Shown in pieces: positions 1-12,271 of a stretch of DNA of 64,000 bases. The translations under genes were made by a program, and so were the position numbers. Under the pieces are notes generated by a model, which saw only the letters and a program-made list of their open reading frames with translations, did no database searches and was not told where the DNA came from. Numbering within the stretch: position 1 is the first letter of the stretch; every line of letters starts with the position of its first letter. This DNA comes from Mortierella sp. BCC40632. Its lineage: Eukaryota; Mortierellomycota; Mortierellomycetes; Mortierellales; Mortierellaceae. The DNA is taken from contig WAEK01000028.1 in NCBI GenBank assembly GCA_011634665.1, forward strand, positions 310,001 to 374,000, in the 5' to 3' direction.

Positions 1-1
1 A

Positions 2-2469
2 GGAGTCTCAATAGGAACGGGCCCTGCTGGCTATGGTACGGGTTACGGCGCAGGAGCAGGTCCAGGCTACGGCGTGGGAGCAGGTCCAGGCTATGGTCCA
101 GGAGCAGGTCCAGGAGCAGGTCCAGGCTATGGTCCAGGAGCAGGCCCAGGAGCAGGTCCAGGTTATGGTCCAGGAGCAGGCCCAGGAGCGGGTCCTGGAG
201 CAGGCCCAGGCTACGGCCCTGGAGCAGGCCCTGGAGCAGGCCCAGGAGCGGGCCCAGGAGCGGGTCCAGGAAGGGGCGCTCAATTCCAAGGCCAGTATCC
301 TACGGTAGACAGGGAAAGGATCCGAAAGTTGATCGAAGAGACAAAGCGAGAGGGTGTCTTGCTGCAGGAGCGGATCGGCAATCGCATGCAAGAGAATGTG
401 TCAACCCCGGACCTGGAGATAACTAAGGACCTGGAGAAGCTGGACGGCTACCAGTTCACGACTAAATCAGACGAACAAACAGGTCGACTCTCTATGCCTT
501 CCGAAGGATCTCACCCAAGGAGGAGAAGAGATCAAGCATTACGCTCCTCGGATACCCAGGAGGAGATCTTGGAGGAGATGAGCTACCACTCGGATTCTGA
601 TACCCCTGCAGTTCTTTTACCCCCACTATCTGCTGGCGGCCCACCTCCACCCCCGCCTCCACCTAATACAGGAGCTCCACCGCCACCTCCACCTCCACCA
701 CCTCCAGGTGTTGATGTACCAGCTCCTCCTCCACCACCACCCGTCACAGGAGCTCCTCCACCTCCACCTCCACCACCAGACATGGGAGTTCCAGCGCCAC
801 CACCGCCACCAGGTATGGGAGTTCCGCCACCACCCTCACTACCATCAGGCTCAGGAGTTCCTGTACCACCTCCCGGAAGTTTGGGCGCATTGATTGTGAG
901 CATGAACTCAAAGGGCTCCGAGGCTGGACAGGACGGTGGAGACAATAGCGACTCTGACTCGGATGCTCCTCCTGCGGGAAGCTTTGCAGCAATGCTGGCA
1001 GCCAAGAAGAAGTTGCTTGGAACAGGAGCACCGCTACCACCGCGACAGACCAGTCCAGCACCTCCAAAGATTGGCAATCCTCCACCTCCTCCACCTCCTC
1101 CTGGCGCTGGTGGTCCACCACCTCCACCACCTCCACCTGGTGCTGGCGGTCCTCCGCCTCCGCCTCCACCACCTGGTTTTGGTGGTCCTCCACCTCCACC
1201 TCCACCCCCAGGTATGGGGCCACCTCCACCTCCTGGAATGGGTCCTCCACCTCCGATGGGCATGCGTGCGGCCGCAAACAGGAAGGCAGGTATTGTAGCA
1301 GGAGTCAAGCTCAAGACCCTTCAGTGGGAGAAGCTCAACTATCTGTCAGTGGGAAGCACCGTCTGGGGTACTGGTGGCATTGATGAGAATGCGCTTCAGA
1401 TGGCTCTAAGAGAACACGGTGTATTTGGCAACATGGAGCAGCTCTTTATGGCTAAAGTGGTTGAGTATCGAGGTAATTTTTTTTTTATATTGGACATTGT
1501 GAGATTTCCCCTCGAATCTTGGGTGTGCATTCTGATAACTCATTGTCTAATATCACACAATACCCAATTAGAGCCCCGTGCGTCCAAGAAGAACCGAGAA
1601 ATCCTTGTTATTGAGCAACGTCGAGCACATCAGATCAATATTATGTTGGGTGGCATGAAGCACACTTATCCAGAGATCCGTTTGGCTATCCTCCGAATGG
1701 ATGAAGAATTTGTGACTCTTGTGCAGCTTAACAACTTGCTCAAGTTTGTTCCGGACGCTGAGGAGGTAAAGAGAATTTAATGGCTACTTTTTTTTTTTGA
1801 GACCTGCGAAAAAAAAAAAAAAAAAAAGAATGTTGTTCTTTTACTGACTGTTCACTATTTGTCTATTTCTTGCTTTTTGAATTGAATACTTTTAGACTGG
1901 AAAACTTTTGGAATACAAGGACGCTACTGAAGATATCAAATCACAGCTAGGTAGATCCGAGGCCTTCTTCGTTGAGGTAAGTTTTATTAGTATTATTATT
2001 ATTATTGATTGGTAATAGAATAGTCGTGAGTGAATGTCAAGTTCTTAGCTCAACGGTTTTTATTTTTATTTTTTATTTTTTTCCTTATGAACTGGACAAA
2101 TACAAAAGATTCTCAAGATTGAACGATACCAACAACGCTTGGAAGGTCTCCGGTTCAAGATGACATTCTGGACAGTATTGGAGAGCGTTAACGAGGTATG
2201 AGTGAAATCTGTCTGTGTCATTGAAGCAATCAAGTCTGTAGATTAATAATCTGACCTGACCATCATGTTTTACACAAACTATTAGGCTATTGCAGCCATT
2301 ACAAAGGCTTCCAGGGATTTGAAGGAGTCTAAATGCTTTAAGGAGCTTCTTAATCTTATTCTTATGCTCGGTAATTACATGAACGGAAACAACCATAATG
2401 GAGGAGCATTTGGTTTCAAGATTGCAAGTATCAACAAGGTAAGAGATAGTCCTGATTATTTTTCGTCTT

Positions 2470-2530
<61 letters not shown>

Positions 2531-3713
2531 GTCACAAATGGCAAAGGAAGCTAAGAGAAACTACTTTATGCCTATTACTATTCTATAGCTGGTGGACACC
2601 AAGGCTTCTTCAGTACCCAATACGACAATGCTTCATTTCTTGACGGACGTGACAGAGTCGACACTTCCTGAGCTTTTGAACTATCAAACAGAAATTGCGT
2701 CTTGTGGAGAGGCTTGCCGAGGTAGGGATAGTGCTTTGTAGTCTAACATAAGAACTGTAGTGGGTTATTTCTTTACTAACTCACATTTTTGTGTGCATGT
2801 TTTCTCGCTAGTGTCTCTGCCAGAGCTTCAGTCCGACTTTAGTCTGATCAGGTCCAGCCTCAAGGATATCAGGGCCGAAATTGCAGCCCATTATCCAGAC
2901 AACTACAAGTCTTGCGAAGACGATAGATTCTGTGAAGTCATGGCACCCTTTATTGAGACAGCAGAAGAGTCATTTGCTGGCACGATCACGGCAATGGAGG
3001 AGATGGACGGAGTTTACAAAGACTGCGTCAAATTCTTTGGTGAAGATGCCTCCATTATCAAGCCTGACGAGTTCTTCGGTGTCTTCAAGACATTTATCGC
3101 GTCGTTTGAGGTGAGATTCTGATACTCTTGACGACTCTCCAGCCGCTTCCTAACTTTTTTAATGAGGGGTCTCAATGGCAATAGAGGTCTCGTGCATTTA
3201 GAGACGCGTAATACTGACCACATCTATCCTCTTTCTACTTCCTACTATTCTTCTTTATCCCTGGCCGAGCAGAAAGCAAGACAGGATAACCGGAAGCAGC
3301 GTGAAAAGGAACAGCAACGTGAAAAGGCGCGATTGGCAGCGAAGCAACGCCAGGAACAGATTGCGGCCAAGAGGAATCGACTTCAGGTTCCAGATATCAG
3401 CAGCGGCGGTCCCGATGGTGGCTTGATTTCAGGCGTCGATGTCAACGGAGGCAGTGACGATAAGGGAATGATGGATTCGCTCCTGGAGAGTCTGCGCAAT
3501 GGAGGAGACAGCGAAGCTTCCAGGAGAGATCGGAGACGGAAACACCGAATGGACCATGCGGCTTCTGTTGCAGTCAAGGCCCAAGATCTGCTGACGAGTT
3601 TGAGAGGCGAAGAAGGCAGCGGCGGTGGCAGTGGCATCAACAACAGCAGCAGCGGCACATTGACGGCATCTGTAGCTGGAGGATCTTCTTTCGGGTCTAC
3701 ATTGATGCCATAG
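2..3713 (+). CDS. Diaphanous-related formin, 5' end missing (FH1-FH2-DAD)
   Basis: Actin-nucleating formin. The frame is open to the left edge, so the N-terminus (GTPase-binding/FH3 part) is missing. Exons: 2-1472, 1572-1765, 1896-1976, 2109-2195, 2286-2438, 2589-2721, 2812-3110, 3273-3713. Phases agree and give about 952 visible residues. The visible part opens with a glycine-rich array of GAGPG and GYGPG repeats (about 35-270). A coil-like segment follows, then an FH1 region of proline runs separated by GAG/GMG spacers (about 630-1260). FH2 starts near GVKLKTLQWEKLNYL and contains the classic LGNYMN motif in exon 5. The tail carries a textbook DAD, GMMDSLLESLRNGG followed by RRDRRRKHR (about 3465-3548), so autoinhibition and Rho activation are expected. 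Exon 8 has a GAGCAG double acceptor; I chose the CAG site. Intron 5 holds a long CT repeat. Family assignment is very secure; the gene name is left open. Confidence 0.95.
35..270 (+). repeat. In-frame GAGPG/GYGPG coding minisatellite
   Basis: A 15-bp-based coding repeat (ggagcaggtccaggc and variants) encodes alternating GAGPG and GYGPG pentapeptides at the visible start of the formin. The composition resembles elastin or silk linkers. Synonymous variation between units (cca/cct, gca/gcg) shows it is not a very recent expansion. Confidence 0.85.
2473..2529 (+). repeat. (TC)n microsatellite in formin intron 5
   Basis: About 28 uninterrupted TC dinucleotides lie inside the intron between the exons ending at 2438 and starting at 2589. 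The tract is on the pyrimidine-rich side of the coding strand but is followed by about 60 bp before the acceptor. Confidence 0.9.
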
Positions 3714-3765
3714 AGCATATGACGCGAATAAAGAAGCTGGATTTGAGTCCTCAGAACCTACGCGC

Positions 3766-3796
<31 letters not shown>

Positions 3797-6700
3797 AAAA
3801 ATTAGATCATGTCTAGTCTGTCTCAAGTGCGTGTTTCCCCCTTTCTCCTCGCTTCAAAGCTCTAATTCATTAGTCGGGTAACAGCACCATGGCTGCAAAT
3901 CCTTATGTATTGCCTACTAGAGAAGGGAGGAAACATAGTGCATCGCCCAAGCAGAAAAATAAAAATAATAAAACAGAGGGCTGTGGTGCATACTCCAAGT
4001 CACGCCTGAACCAGCTCGATCAAAGGAGGGCACTCTAGACGTCCGCAGCTTGACATGCACACATATTATTATCACCCCTTTTTTCTTTTCTTTTCATGAT
4101 CCGCAGCTTTCTCGATAGTCGCAAGATCTCTCACGGACAAGGCGAAGAAGAAAAAAAAATAAAAAACAAGGCCTCGGTAAATGCTCATTCCTACATGCAA
4201 AGCTACACACTAAGACGTAACCCGCACGATTGGAGCACTTTACAAACAAACTTGACATTGGAGCGGGAGTGGGAGAGAGAGAAAAAGAGAGAGACGAGAG
4301 AGAGAGAGAGAGAGAGAGTAAGAGATGCTCCTTCATCGCCACATGCTGAGCTAGAATAGATAGGGAGTGTGAGCAGCCAGGGAGTTTGCAGCTCCATTTT
4401 ATCACTCAAACAGGGTAAAGAAACGAAGGAAGGATAATTGAGAGGGAAGGAGGGAAGGGGAGGGGAGGGGGGAAGGTTATGGGAGCCAAATTTTTCTCCT
4501 GGTCAACCTTCCAGCCACTTTTCTACTTCCACAAGGGCTGAGAGGAGGGGTAAGAGGGCTTCTTGCTTTATTACTCTTCCAAATCCCCTCCTCCCCCTTG
4601 TTCTACGAAAGAGCCACTTTCTTTTTTTATTAGCTAGAGAGAGAGAGAGAGAGAGAAAATTCGAAAAGACAGGAGAGGGAACGAGCGAGGGAATGGAGGG
4701 GCGGGAGTGTGTCAGCGGGGTTATTCGACCAAGTTTGTTACCCACATTGTTGTTTGCCCCATGCGAGGCGCACTGCGTCAAATGAAGGAAGATTTTCATG
4801 TACACTGGAGAAAAAGCTCTCTCTGTCTCTCTATCTCTCTCTCTCTGTCTCTCTATCTCTCTCTCTCTCTCTCTTTTTTTTTTTTTTGTTTGGGCTGGAT
4901 AGAGCGCGTGGAATGGACGGATGGTAAGCAGAAAAAAAATCACTCCGTTTGTATTCCTGCAAAGTGCCACAAAGAGATCAAAAGAAAGCGTTATTTTGAT
5001 GGATTAACATCCGGTAGGTCCAATACCGTCCGACTGTATTTGTGTGCATTTCCTACACCTCACCCTGCCCTTTGTTTCTTTCTCTCTCTTCACGTTCCAG
5101 GCACGGCCTGAGCATGGCCAAGTGGATTAGGAAAAAAAAAAAAGAAAAGCTGTTTGTGGGTCAAGTATGTTTACTTCCGGATAAAAGACTCTTAAGAAAA
5201 CAACCGACCCCCTCCCACCCTCTTTCCCTAGTTGTGACGCTCTAAGGGAGAAGGGCGCAAAAAAAAAAAAAATGGGCCTAGCTTTCCTGCTGGAGGGAAA
5301 AGAGTCTCGATTTGCCACCCTAGCTCGAGCGATGTTTGCATAGTGTTCATAAGACACATGGTCATAATGGCCGCAGTGTCCGTCACACCCAGTCCTTAGC
5401 GCCCTCTGCAGGATCATGACTCTGTCTCGAGTCAACGGTTTGCCTGAATCGTGTGAATCAATCAAAAGTGTTCCCACGACATGGCACTAACTCAAGATCC
5501 TGGTCTACTTTTTGTCATTGAGAAGGGTTGGGTTAGAGGGGAGAAAAAAGAGACAAAGAGAATGAGATAGGACAGGGTAGATAGATCAAACAACATGTCC
5601 GTGGCCATTGCGCGTCAAGACGTTCTGGCAAGCCGGTAAAGAGAGAGAGAGGGAAAGAGAGAGAAGAGAAGAGAGAGACTACTCAAAAAAAGCACGATCT
5701 TGCTGCGTTTCGATGAAGGCGTAAAGCCGGAATCAGTAGAAGGCTCAGGCACCAAAGTCTATTTTGCTCATCTCTCTCTCCTCTTTTTTTACTTTCTCTC
5801 TCTTTTTATTTTCTCACTCTCACTCTTTCCCCCTTTAGCTCCTTAGTACCGAGGCGCACTGAACACCTGAGCACAGAGCAACGTGATGCCACTCCCTCTT
5901 GCTGCGAAAAAAAAAAAGAAACGATCGATTACACATCAGTTTTGTATTCCGCTGGCTGGAGAACAAGAGAGAACGGAGCAAATGAGGAGGAGAGCATCGG
6001 GCAGAGCCAGAAGCAGGGCATCAAGGCAAAGCAGTGGACAGGGTACACCAAGACAGAGCAATGCGAAGCTGCTGTTGATAGACCGGAAATAAAATAAGCA
6101 TGGTGCAGAGCTAAAGGGAGGGGGCATCGCAACACAGGGTTCTGTCACATCCGACGATGGCACAACCCAGCTGTCTACACCTGATCATGTCAGGGCCTAA
6201 AAGAAAGTCGCACCGCACTTGCACACGAACTCACAGAAGTCCATGGGCAAGGAAAAAAATGTGATATACATAAAAAACAACAAAATTAGACAGGATTTTG
6301 AGAACAAGCTATAAAGAAACCCTGCGGAGCGAATGTAAAAGACACGAGCAAGAGGCATTGGTGAACCTAGTGGAAGAAACCGTAGCAAGTGAGGCGGTTG
6401 ACAGTGTTGCGAGGCCTATAGAGGTAAGGGTACGAGAAGAACCTGGACGAGAGCGCGCTCGGATAGGATATAGTTAACATTTTAGGCAATGATCCGTCCT
6501 TTGTCACAGATGGAGGGATGAGGGGGGAGGGGGTCTATGAATACCACAAAGATGAGAGGCATTCTCCGTGTACGGGGTGTGTACAGTGCGAGCGCCGATG
6601 GAGTTGAACAATGCAATGGAACGGGGTACGAGGCTGCCAAGGCGACTCTCCCTCTATCGATGCGAGTAACCGAGAAAAAAAAAAAAAAAAAAAGCGAGGC

Positions 6701-9700
6701 GACGCGAAGGTGCAAAAGGGGGAACACAAGCTGAGCTAAAATCCATCGGAGCACTTTCAGTTAGAGAGGGCAATATAGGTCCGCTATTCACTCGGGGCCA
6801 TTGAACGGCCAAACCCTAATCACGGACGGTGTGGCAGTGCAGCCCGAGGGCTCTTTTCTCTCTTTCTTCGCGTGCATTCAGTCGCACCCTCTTCACTCTC
6901 ACTGAATATGTAGTGGGCCGCGGATCAATACACCCACAACAGTGGTGAGTGGTATATATCACTTTTGTGTCTGTCAGACTGTGTGGTGGGTGGTGGACAG
7001 GCGAGAGTACACATTTCACAGATCCAAACGGAGGGGTGTGTCTTTCTGTGTCCGCTTGAATGAGCTGGTTGATGAAAGGTCCTTCTTTCTCGTCAGAGTA
7101 GTGCAAATTATCGCCACCTGCCCGCCTCTCATCTCTCACGGAAATTCGCTTCGGCCCACGATTGGCCATGTCCAGTTATTGGTCGTTGACTCCCCCCTCC
7201 CCCGCCACTACTGCACTGGGGTCTACCACTGGCACTTTGTTCGCCTGAGAGCAAGCGCGTGCACATTACCGAAACTTTCATCTCGTCTCTGGGCCCGCGC
7301 TCAGAAGCGCACGTTGGCCAGGCGCACTATGGTTGGTCGAATGAGAACAAGGTGAGGAGAGGTGGACCGAGAGGATGGATAAAGGTTCATTTAGCCTCTG
7401 GGTTGGCTGCGCGCCATGTTGAAGAACCTTCCAAGTAACCCAGGAGGTTCACCGAGACGTCTGCACTTTTTTTTTTTTGGCAGATCGCTGTCAAAAGTTG
7501 ACTCTTCTTTCCCTCCTTTCCCTTCCCTTTCCTTTGATGCTCATTTTGATGGCTTCTGGTCCGTTGCGTACTCAGATTCGACCCTGGGCTGTACTCAGCT
7601 GAAATCAACACGCAGTACGTTTGACGTATATCTCTGACATGCTCCTCCATAGCTAGATCCATATCTGCCGCAGTGAACAGCTGCTCTTGCTGCCAAAGTT
7701 GGCAGGACAGGACAGGCTAAGGGCTCAATTGGACGGATCGTTCTGCCGAAATCATTTGCTATTCCCCGCTCTGTTGTCTCTTACGAAGTAAGTGCATGCG
7801 AAAGAGGTAGGGTAGAGATTCAATGAACCTGTCGTAGGAAGGCCTTTTTGGACGAACACGCATTCGGAGCCAAATAATACAAACAAAAAGGTCTAGAATG
7901 CAGAGTGCATGGGGCCAATTCAAGTGGTTTTCAACCAAGGCCCACGTAGACTTGCACTGCCACTCGACAAAAGAAGGAGATGGTGAGTGTGATAGGACGT
8001 GTCCAAAGTTGTACATTTAATTTTGCTACACACTCTCTCTTTCTACACATGCTCTTTTCTACACCTTCTTGCTACGCTCTGGTACGCCTTTGCTCCGTGG
8101 GCCGCGCTGCACGGTAACATGTTGTAGCCCATTCAAGCCATGCAGAGGTTCCTGTTTTGCCTGATCATCGATATGGGCATTTTCCGAGGCTGACGCGCTG
8201 CACTGCCATTCAAGTCAGTCTGGAGAATCTTTAGAGTTGCAGGATCGCCGTCTCTATGTCGGGAATGGTCAAGAATAAGGAGTTGAATCCATTCCTTCAG
8301 CCCTGCCGAACAACAGTTCAATTGTAATCTAGTGTACCGTTATTATCTTGGCGGGCGTTGCAAGAATCTACACAAAGGTGAGCTAGAACCTATCAAACTA
8401 CCTGAAAGTTCCCAGCGAGCCCAGTTGCTTTGCCATTTCGGCCAAAATGTCTCTTTTTTTTTTTATATATTGTTTGATCGCTAGGCGAGCAAACAGGCTG
8501 CATGACGAATGCCATGGAAAACAAATGCGCAAGCACAGAGTGCGGGCCGCTATCAGGCGAACGTTGATCCCGAGAATTTCACAAAGAAGTTTTTGGCTGG
8601 TGGCCAATTTTTAGGCTTGATCACGGATCATGGCCTGCGAACAATTGACTAACTATGGCTGTGCGCAAATGCTTTGAACAAAGTCGACACTTTCTTGAGT
8701 CAAGAGAGAAACGGTCATGATTAGACCCAACAAGAGTCGATTCCTCACTCGTCTATGATTGTTCTCGGAGTAGTAGGATATGGTAAAAGGCAGCAGTCCC
8801 TTAGGAATGGGTCTGCTATAGATCTAATCGAACGAGCATGTAGAAACGTTGCAACGGCAGGCCTGAGAAAGAAAATGGAGAAGAAAAGACCAAGATGGGT
8901 TAAAAGTCAAAGTAGAAGGTGATAAAAAATGACAAGCAAGGACGCGTTGTTCCTATCTTGTGGAGGTGAATCTTAGGCTGCCGGAGTAGAGCGAAAAAAC
9001 TGATGCAATCTGTGTCACCGTATCTGAGGGTGGATCGAGAAGCAATGAAGTGGGTTGGCGAGTCAGAGGCATTTTGCAGCAGGTGCCGTAGTAACGAGTG
9101 TAGTTAGTCAAGTGAAGGAGGAAGAAGAGGCAGAGCGCGGCCCTGGGGATGGGCAAGGTATAAAAAGGACCAGCATAGCCGACGAATAGCGTGTTAAACA
9201 GTTCACAGTTGCAACCGGCGACCCAGCACACCGACAACCCAACAGGCAGGCGGGACGACATCACACTTTCTTCTTCTTCTTCTTCTTCTTGTTTGCACCG
9301 CCCAACAACGAAAGCAAGCCAAACCCCCTTAGTCTGTCCCGAGAACGAAACAAAGGTTAGTGAAAGGACAGTCCCAAGGACGTCGTCAACCTGCGCTCTT
9401 CTGGTAGGACGACCCTCTTTCTCGCTTGCCCGCCCACTCTTGTTTTCTCTTGTCGCATTACGTTTCTTTCTTTCTTTCTTTCTCTCCTTCTCTCCTTCTC
9501 TCTCCACTCTGCTACATCTCTCTCCCCTTTCTCTCCTCCCTTGCTCTCTTTCATTCTCTCTGGGCTGATCCCATTTCTCTGGCTCCTATGATCCATATCT
9601 TCACACAGCCACTACTGCTCCTCCTATTCACATTTAGTCCAAAGCGCCACCATTTCCAGATAGATTAGACTTGAGCAGTCTTTTTCTTTTTTTTTCTCTT

Positions 9701-10328
9701 TCTTTTATATACTTTTCTCTACTGCATTTCTCTTCGTCTTATTCTTTACCCAACGCTCTCCACTCTCCTCCCACTGTCCTCGGCTTTTGTGAGTTAATCA
9801 ACATACTTTGTCTAGGCCCCGACCTTTCCGATCCTTGGTCGCGACTTGAAGTTCGCGCAGTGACCACGAAAAGGCTCTCTATCTATACAACCTAGTCTTG
9901 CCCAACTGGTCCAGGTGAGGTTTCTTTATTATTATTATTCTGTCTCTCTAAAGTTGCATGTCTCTCGGGATCCCTTCCCGATACGACACAACATACACTT
10001 TCTTCTTTCCTTCCTTCTTTTTTTTTTTTTTTACACATCTGGCTGTATGTCTGGTTTGTTCGACTCTTACTCGATTGGGCCAAAATTCCTTCGCCCACGT
10101 CCATCTCATCGAAATTGCGCAGACGGAGTATATCCCAGAAAGAGGAGGAAAAAAAAGAAAAACTTGAGCTATTTGTCATCTCTTTCTCTCTCCCTCCCCC
10201 CTCTTTGCCCTTTATTTTTCTTTTATCTACTCCTGCCCTTGTGCACGACTCTGTTCTGTTGATCTTTTCAAGCTTATCCGCGGGAGAGATGGGCAAGTCG
10301 GATAAAAAAAAAAGGAAGGAAGAGAGAA

Positions 10329-10336
<8 letters not shown>

Positions 10337-10370
<34 letters not shown>
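10337..10370 (+). repeat. (GA)n microsatellite
   Basis: About 17 GA dinucleotides in the intergenic region upstream of the transcription factor gene. Confidence 0.85.
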
Positions 10371-10372
<2 letters not shown>

Positions 10373-11289
10373 TAATTTGGTCCAACAGGTGGTCCTTTAC
10401 CCTCCCCCTCCTCCGATTTGAGTAGTTCTCATTCGGGGTGGTGAACCCCAGCCTTGCCTAGCCGGCCCATTTGGGTGGACCTATGGAGCCATGGCAGACA
10501 GGGCAGTGGGATGGGCGATAGGCGGTAGGTGACAGGCAATGAGTGCAGGCGCTGGAGGCTGAGTTGAGCAGAGGGGAGATAGAGAGAGAGAACGGGTGGA
10601 GCAGGGAGAGAAGGAGAAGGCAGGGGAGGAGGTATCTTATTTGATTTTAGAAAGGCCCAACGCAAAGGCAAAATAAGGGAAAGGACGTTCGAATTAGACG
10701 ATGACTTGTGAGTCCGATCAGGGCGTGGGTTAAGCTTTCTGAATTACGGCTACTTATTCACTATTCTATGCAGTTCGCATGGACAGAGACGTCAAAAAAA
10801 AAAAAAAAAAACAGAGAAGCACATCCAATGTCCTTTTTTTCCCACTTGTGTGTGTTTTTAGCTTTCACCTCAAGTGGATAATGGGTCCTCAGAGTGCTTG
10901 GTCTGGTTGAGAGGGAATGGGCCTGGTCTTTTTTATTCTCTTCACTGAGAGCGTTGATTGACTGGCTTGATTACATGGCCCAAGGGGGAGGGGAGTTCTA
11001 TATATTTTTTTCTTTCTTTTGGGCTACACGCAAGTGTCAATACGCACTCTCTCTCCTCTCTCACCACATCAACAACCAGCTGGGCTTGCGCCCTGCGGAT
11101 GCCCCGCGTGCTTCTGGGACGTGGGGAAGCTGATGAACGAGTTCTGAGCACACCCGATATCCCCATCAGCTCTTTTTTATTTTTCACTCTTTCGCTCTTT
11201 TACTCTTTTCACTCTTCGGCATCTTTTTTCTTTTCTCTCTCTCTCTCTCTTTCTCTCTCTTCTCTTCTTCCTCTATCCATCTCATTTTT

Positions 11290-11292
<3 letters not shown>

Positions 11293-11345
<53 letters not shown>

Positions 11346-11372
11346 CTTTCTCTCTTTCTCTCTTTCTCTCTG
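11293..11372 (+). repeat. CT-rich tract upstream of the Zn2Cys6 gene
   Basis: About 24 consecutive CT dinucleotides followed by TTTCTC repeats on the coding strand, roughly 0.9-1 kb before the start codon at 12272. TCCA/CATC repeats follow at about 11610-11660. Confidence 0.85.
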
Positions 11373-12271
11373 ACCCTCTCCTCTACTTCCCATCCACTGC
11401 TCCCCCAGCCCGTTCCTGCTCGGCTTTCACAGCAACTCTCCTTTGCCCTCTCCCGCTCCTCGTTTGGACGTCCGCAGACTTTTCTCCGGCCCGTTCCCTT
11501 GGTGGTGCTTGCGAGGGCCTCGCGCTCCCTCTCCTCTTCTTCCATTCAGCACGCGTCCATCCTTTGTCACTTTGGATCGCTTCTCTTCATTCAAACAATC
11601 ATTCGCTCCTTCATTCATCCATCTATCCAGCCATCCATCCATCCATCCACCCGCCCACCCTCCCACCTACTTATCCCTTCATCTTTTTTATCTATCCATC
11701 CCAGCCAACCACCGCCCACCTGCCCACCTGGTCACCCTTATTCTTTCTCTCCACTCACATCGACCTAAAAAAAATAATCCTGTCTTAACCTACTCTTCCT
11801 CACCGCTCCCACTTCACTTGAACTCGCTTTCCTTGACTGGCTTTGTCTGGCCTCGGTCATTCTCGTCATTCCACTCATTCATCCGACTTGGCCATGATCA
11901 TAGCTCTCTACTCTCTCTGAGAGAACAAAGTTCAACCCTGGTATGGCCTGCGCGCCGAGCTCCAAAGCTCTCTTTGCCACATTTCTTCGTTTGCCTCTCC
12001 TGTACACTGCTCCACCTGTGCAGAGGCTTGCATTCCTCGACTAGTCCTTCTGCGCCTCTTTTCGGATATAGTCATCTTTCTACAAGCTTTTCTTGCCGTT
12101 TTTTCTGGTTACACATTCAACCGAGCAGGTTTTTCCTTTCACTTATTATGAGCTCTCACTCACTTTCGCACTCTCCACCTTACGCGACACATCAGTTACT
12201 AGAGATCTATCCAACCTCAGATTCTCTCAACAGAATCCTTTTCAACACTCTTTCCGACATCCTTTCGAACA

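Larger units (their letters stand above)
3714..12271. other. 8.5-kb gene-poor, low-complexity interval
   Basis: No reading frame here resembles a protein. The apparent ORFs translate GA/CT simple repeats or homopolymers. It holds scattered GA tracts (4270-4320, 4637-4660, 5640-5690), CT tracts (4816-4875, 9460-9560, 11222-11372) and A or T runs. The last about 3 kb before the transcription factor is CT-rich on the plus strand, as expected for a promoter or long 5' leader. Plausible splice donors (for example near 9914) suggest untranslated exons, but I cannot demonstrate them. A small frame at 10288 begins MGKSDKKKRKEER and then runs into a GA repeat; I do not regard it as a gene. Confidence 0.6.

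Noticed and set aside
583..1314. Antisense frame rich in glycine over the formin FH1 region
   Set aside because: It is the complement of the proline codons of FH1; the sense strand has clear formin homology.
9191..9668. Ser/Leu/Phe-rich open frames near 9.2-9.7 kb
   Set aside because: Translations of CTTT and TTC repeats, with no domain-like composition or splice-consistent partners.
10288..10375. Small lysine/arginine protein starting MGKSDKKKRKEER
   Set aside because: The frame consists mostly of a GA microsatellite and poly(A), with no conserved neighbour exon.
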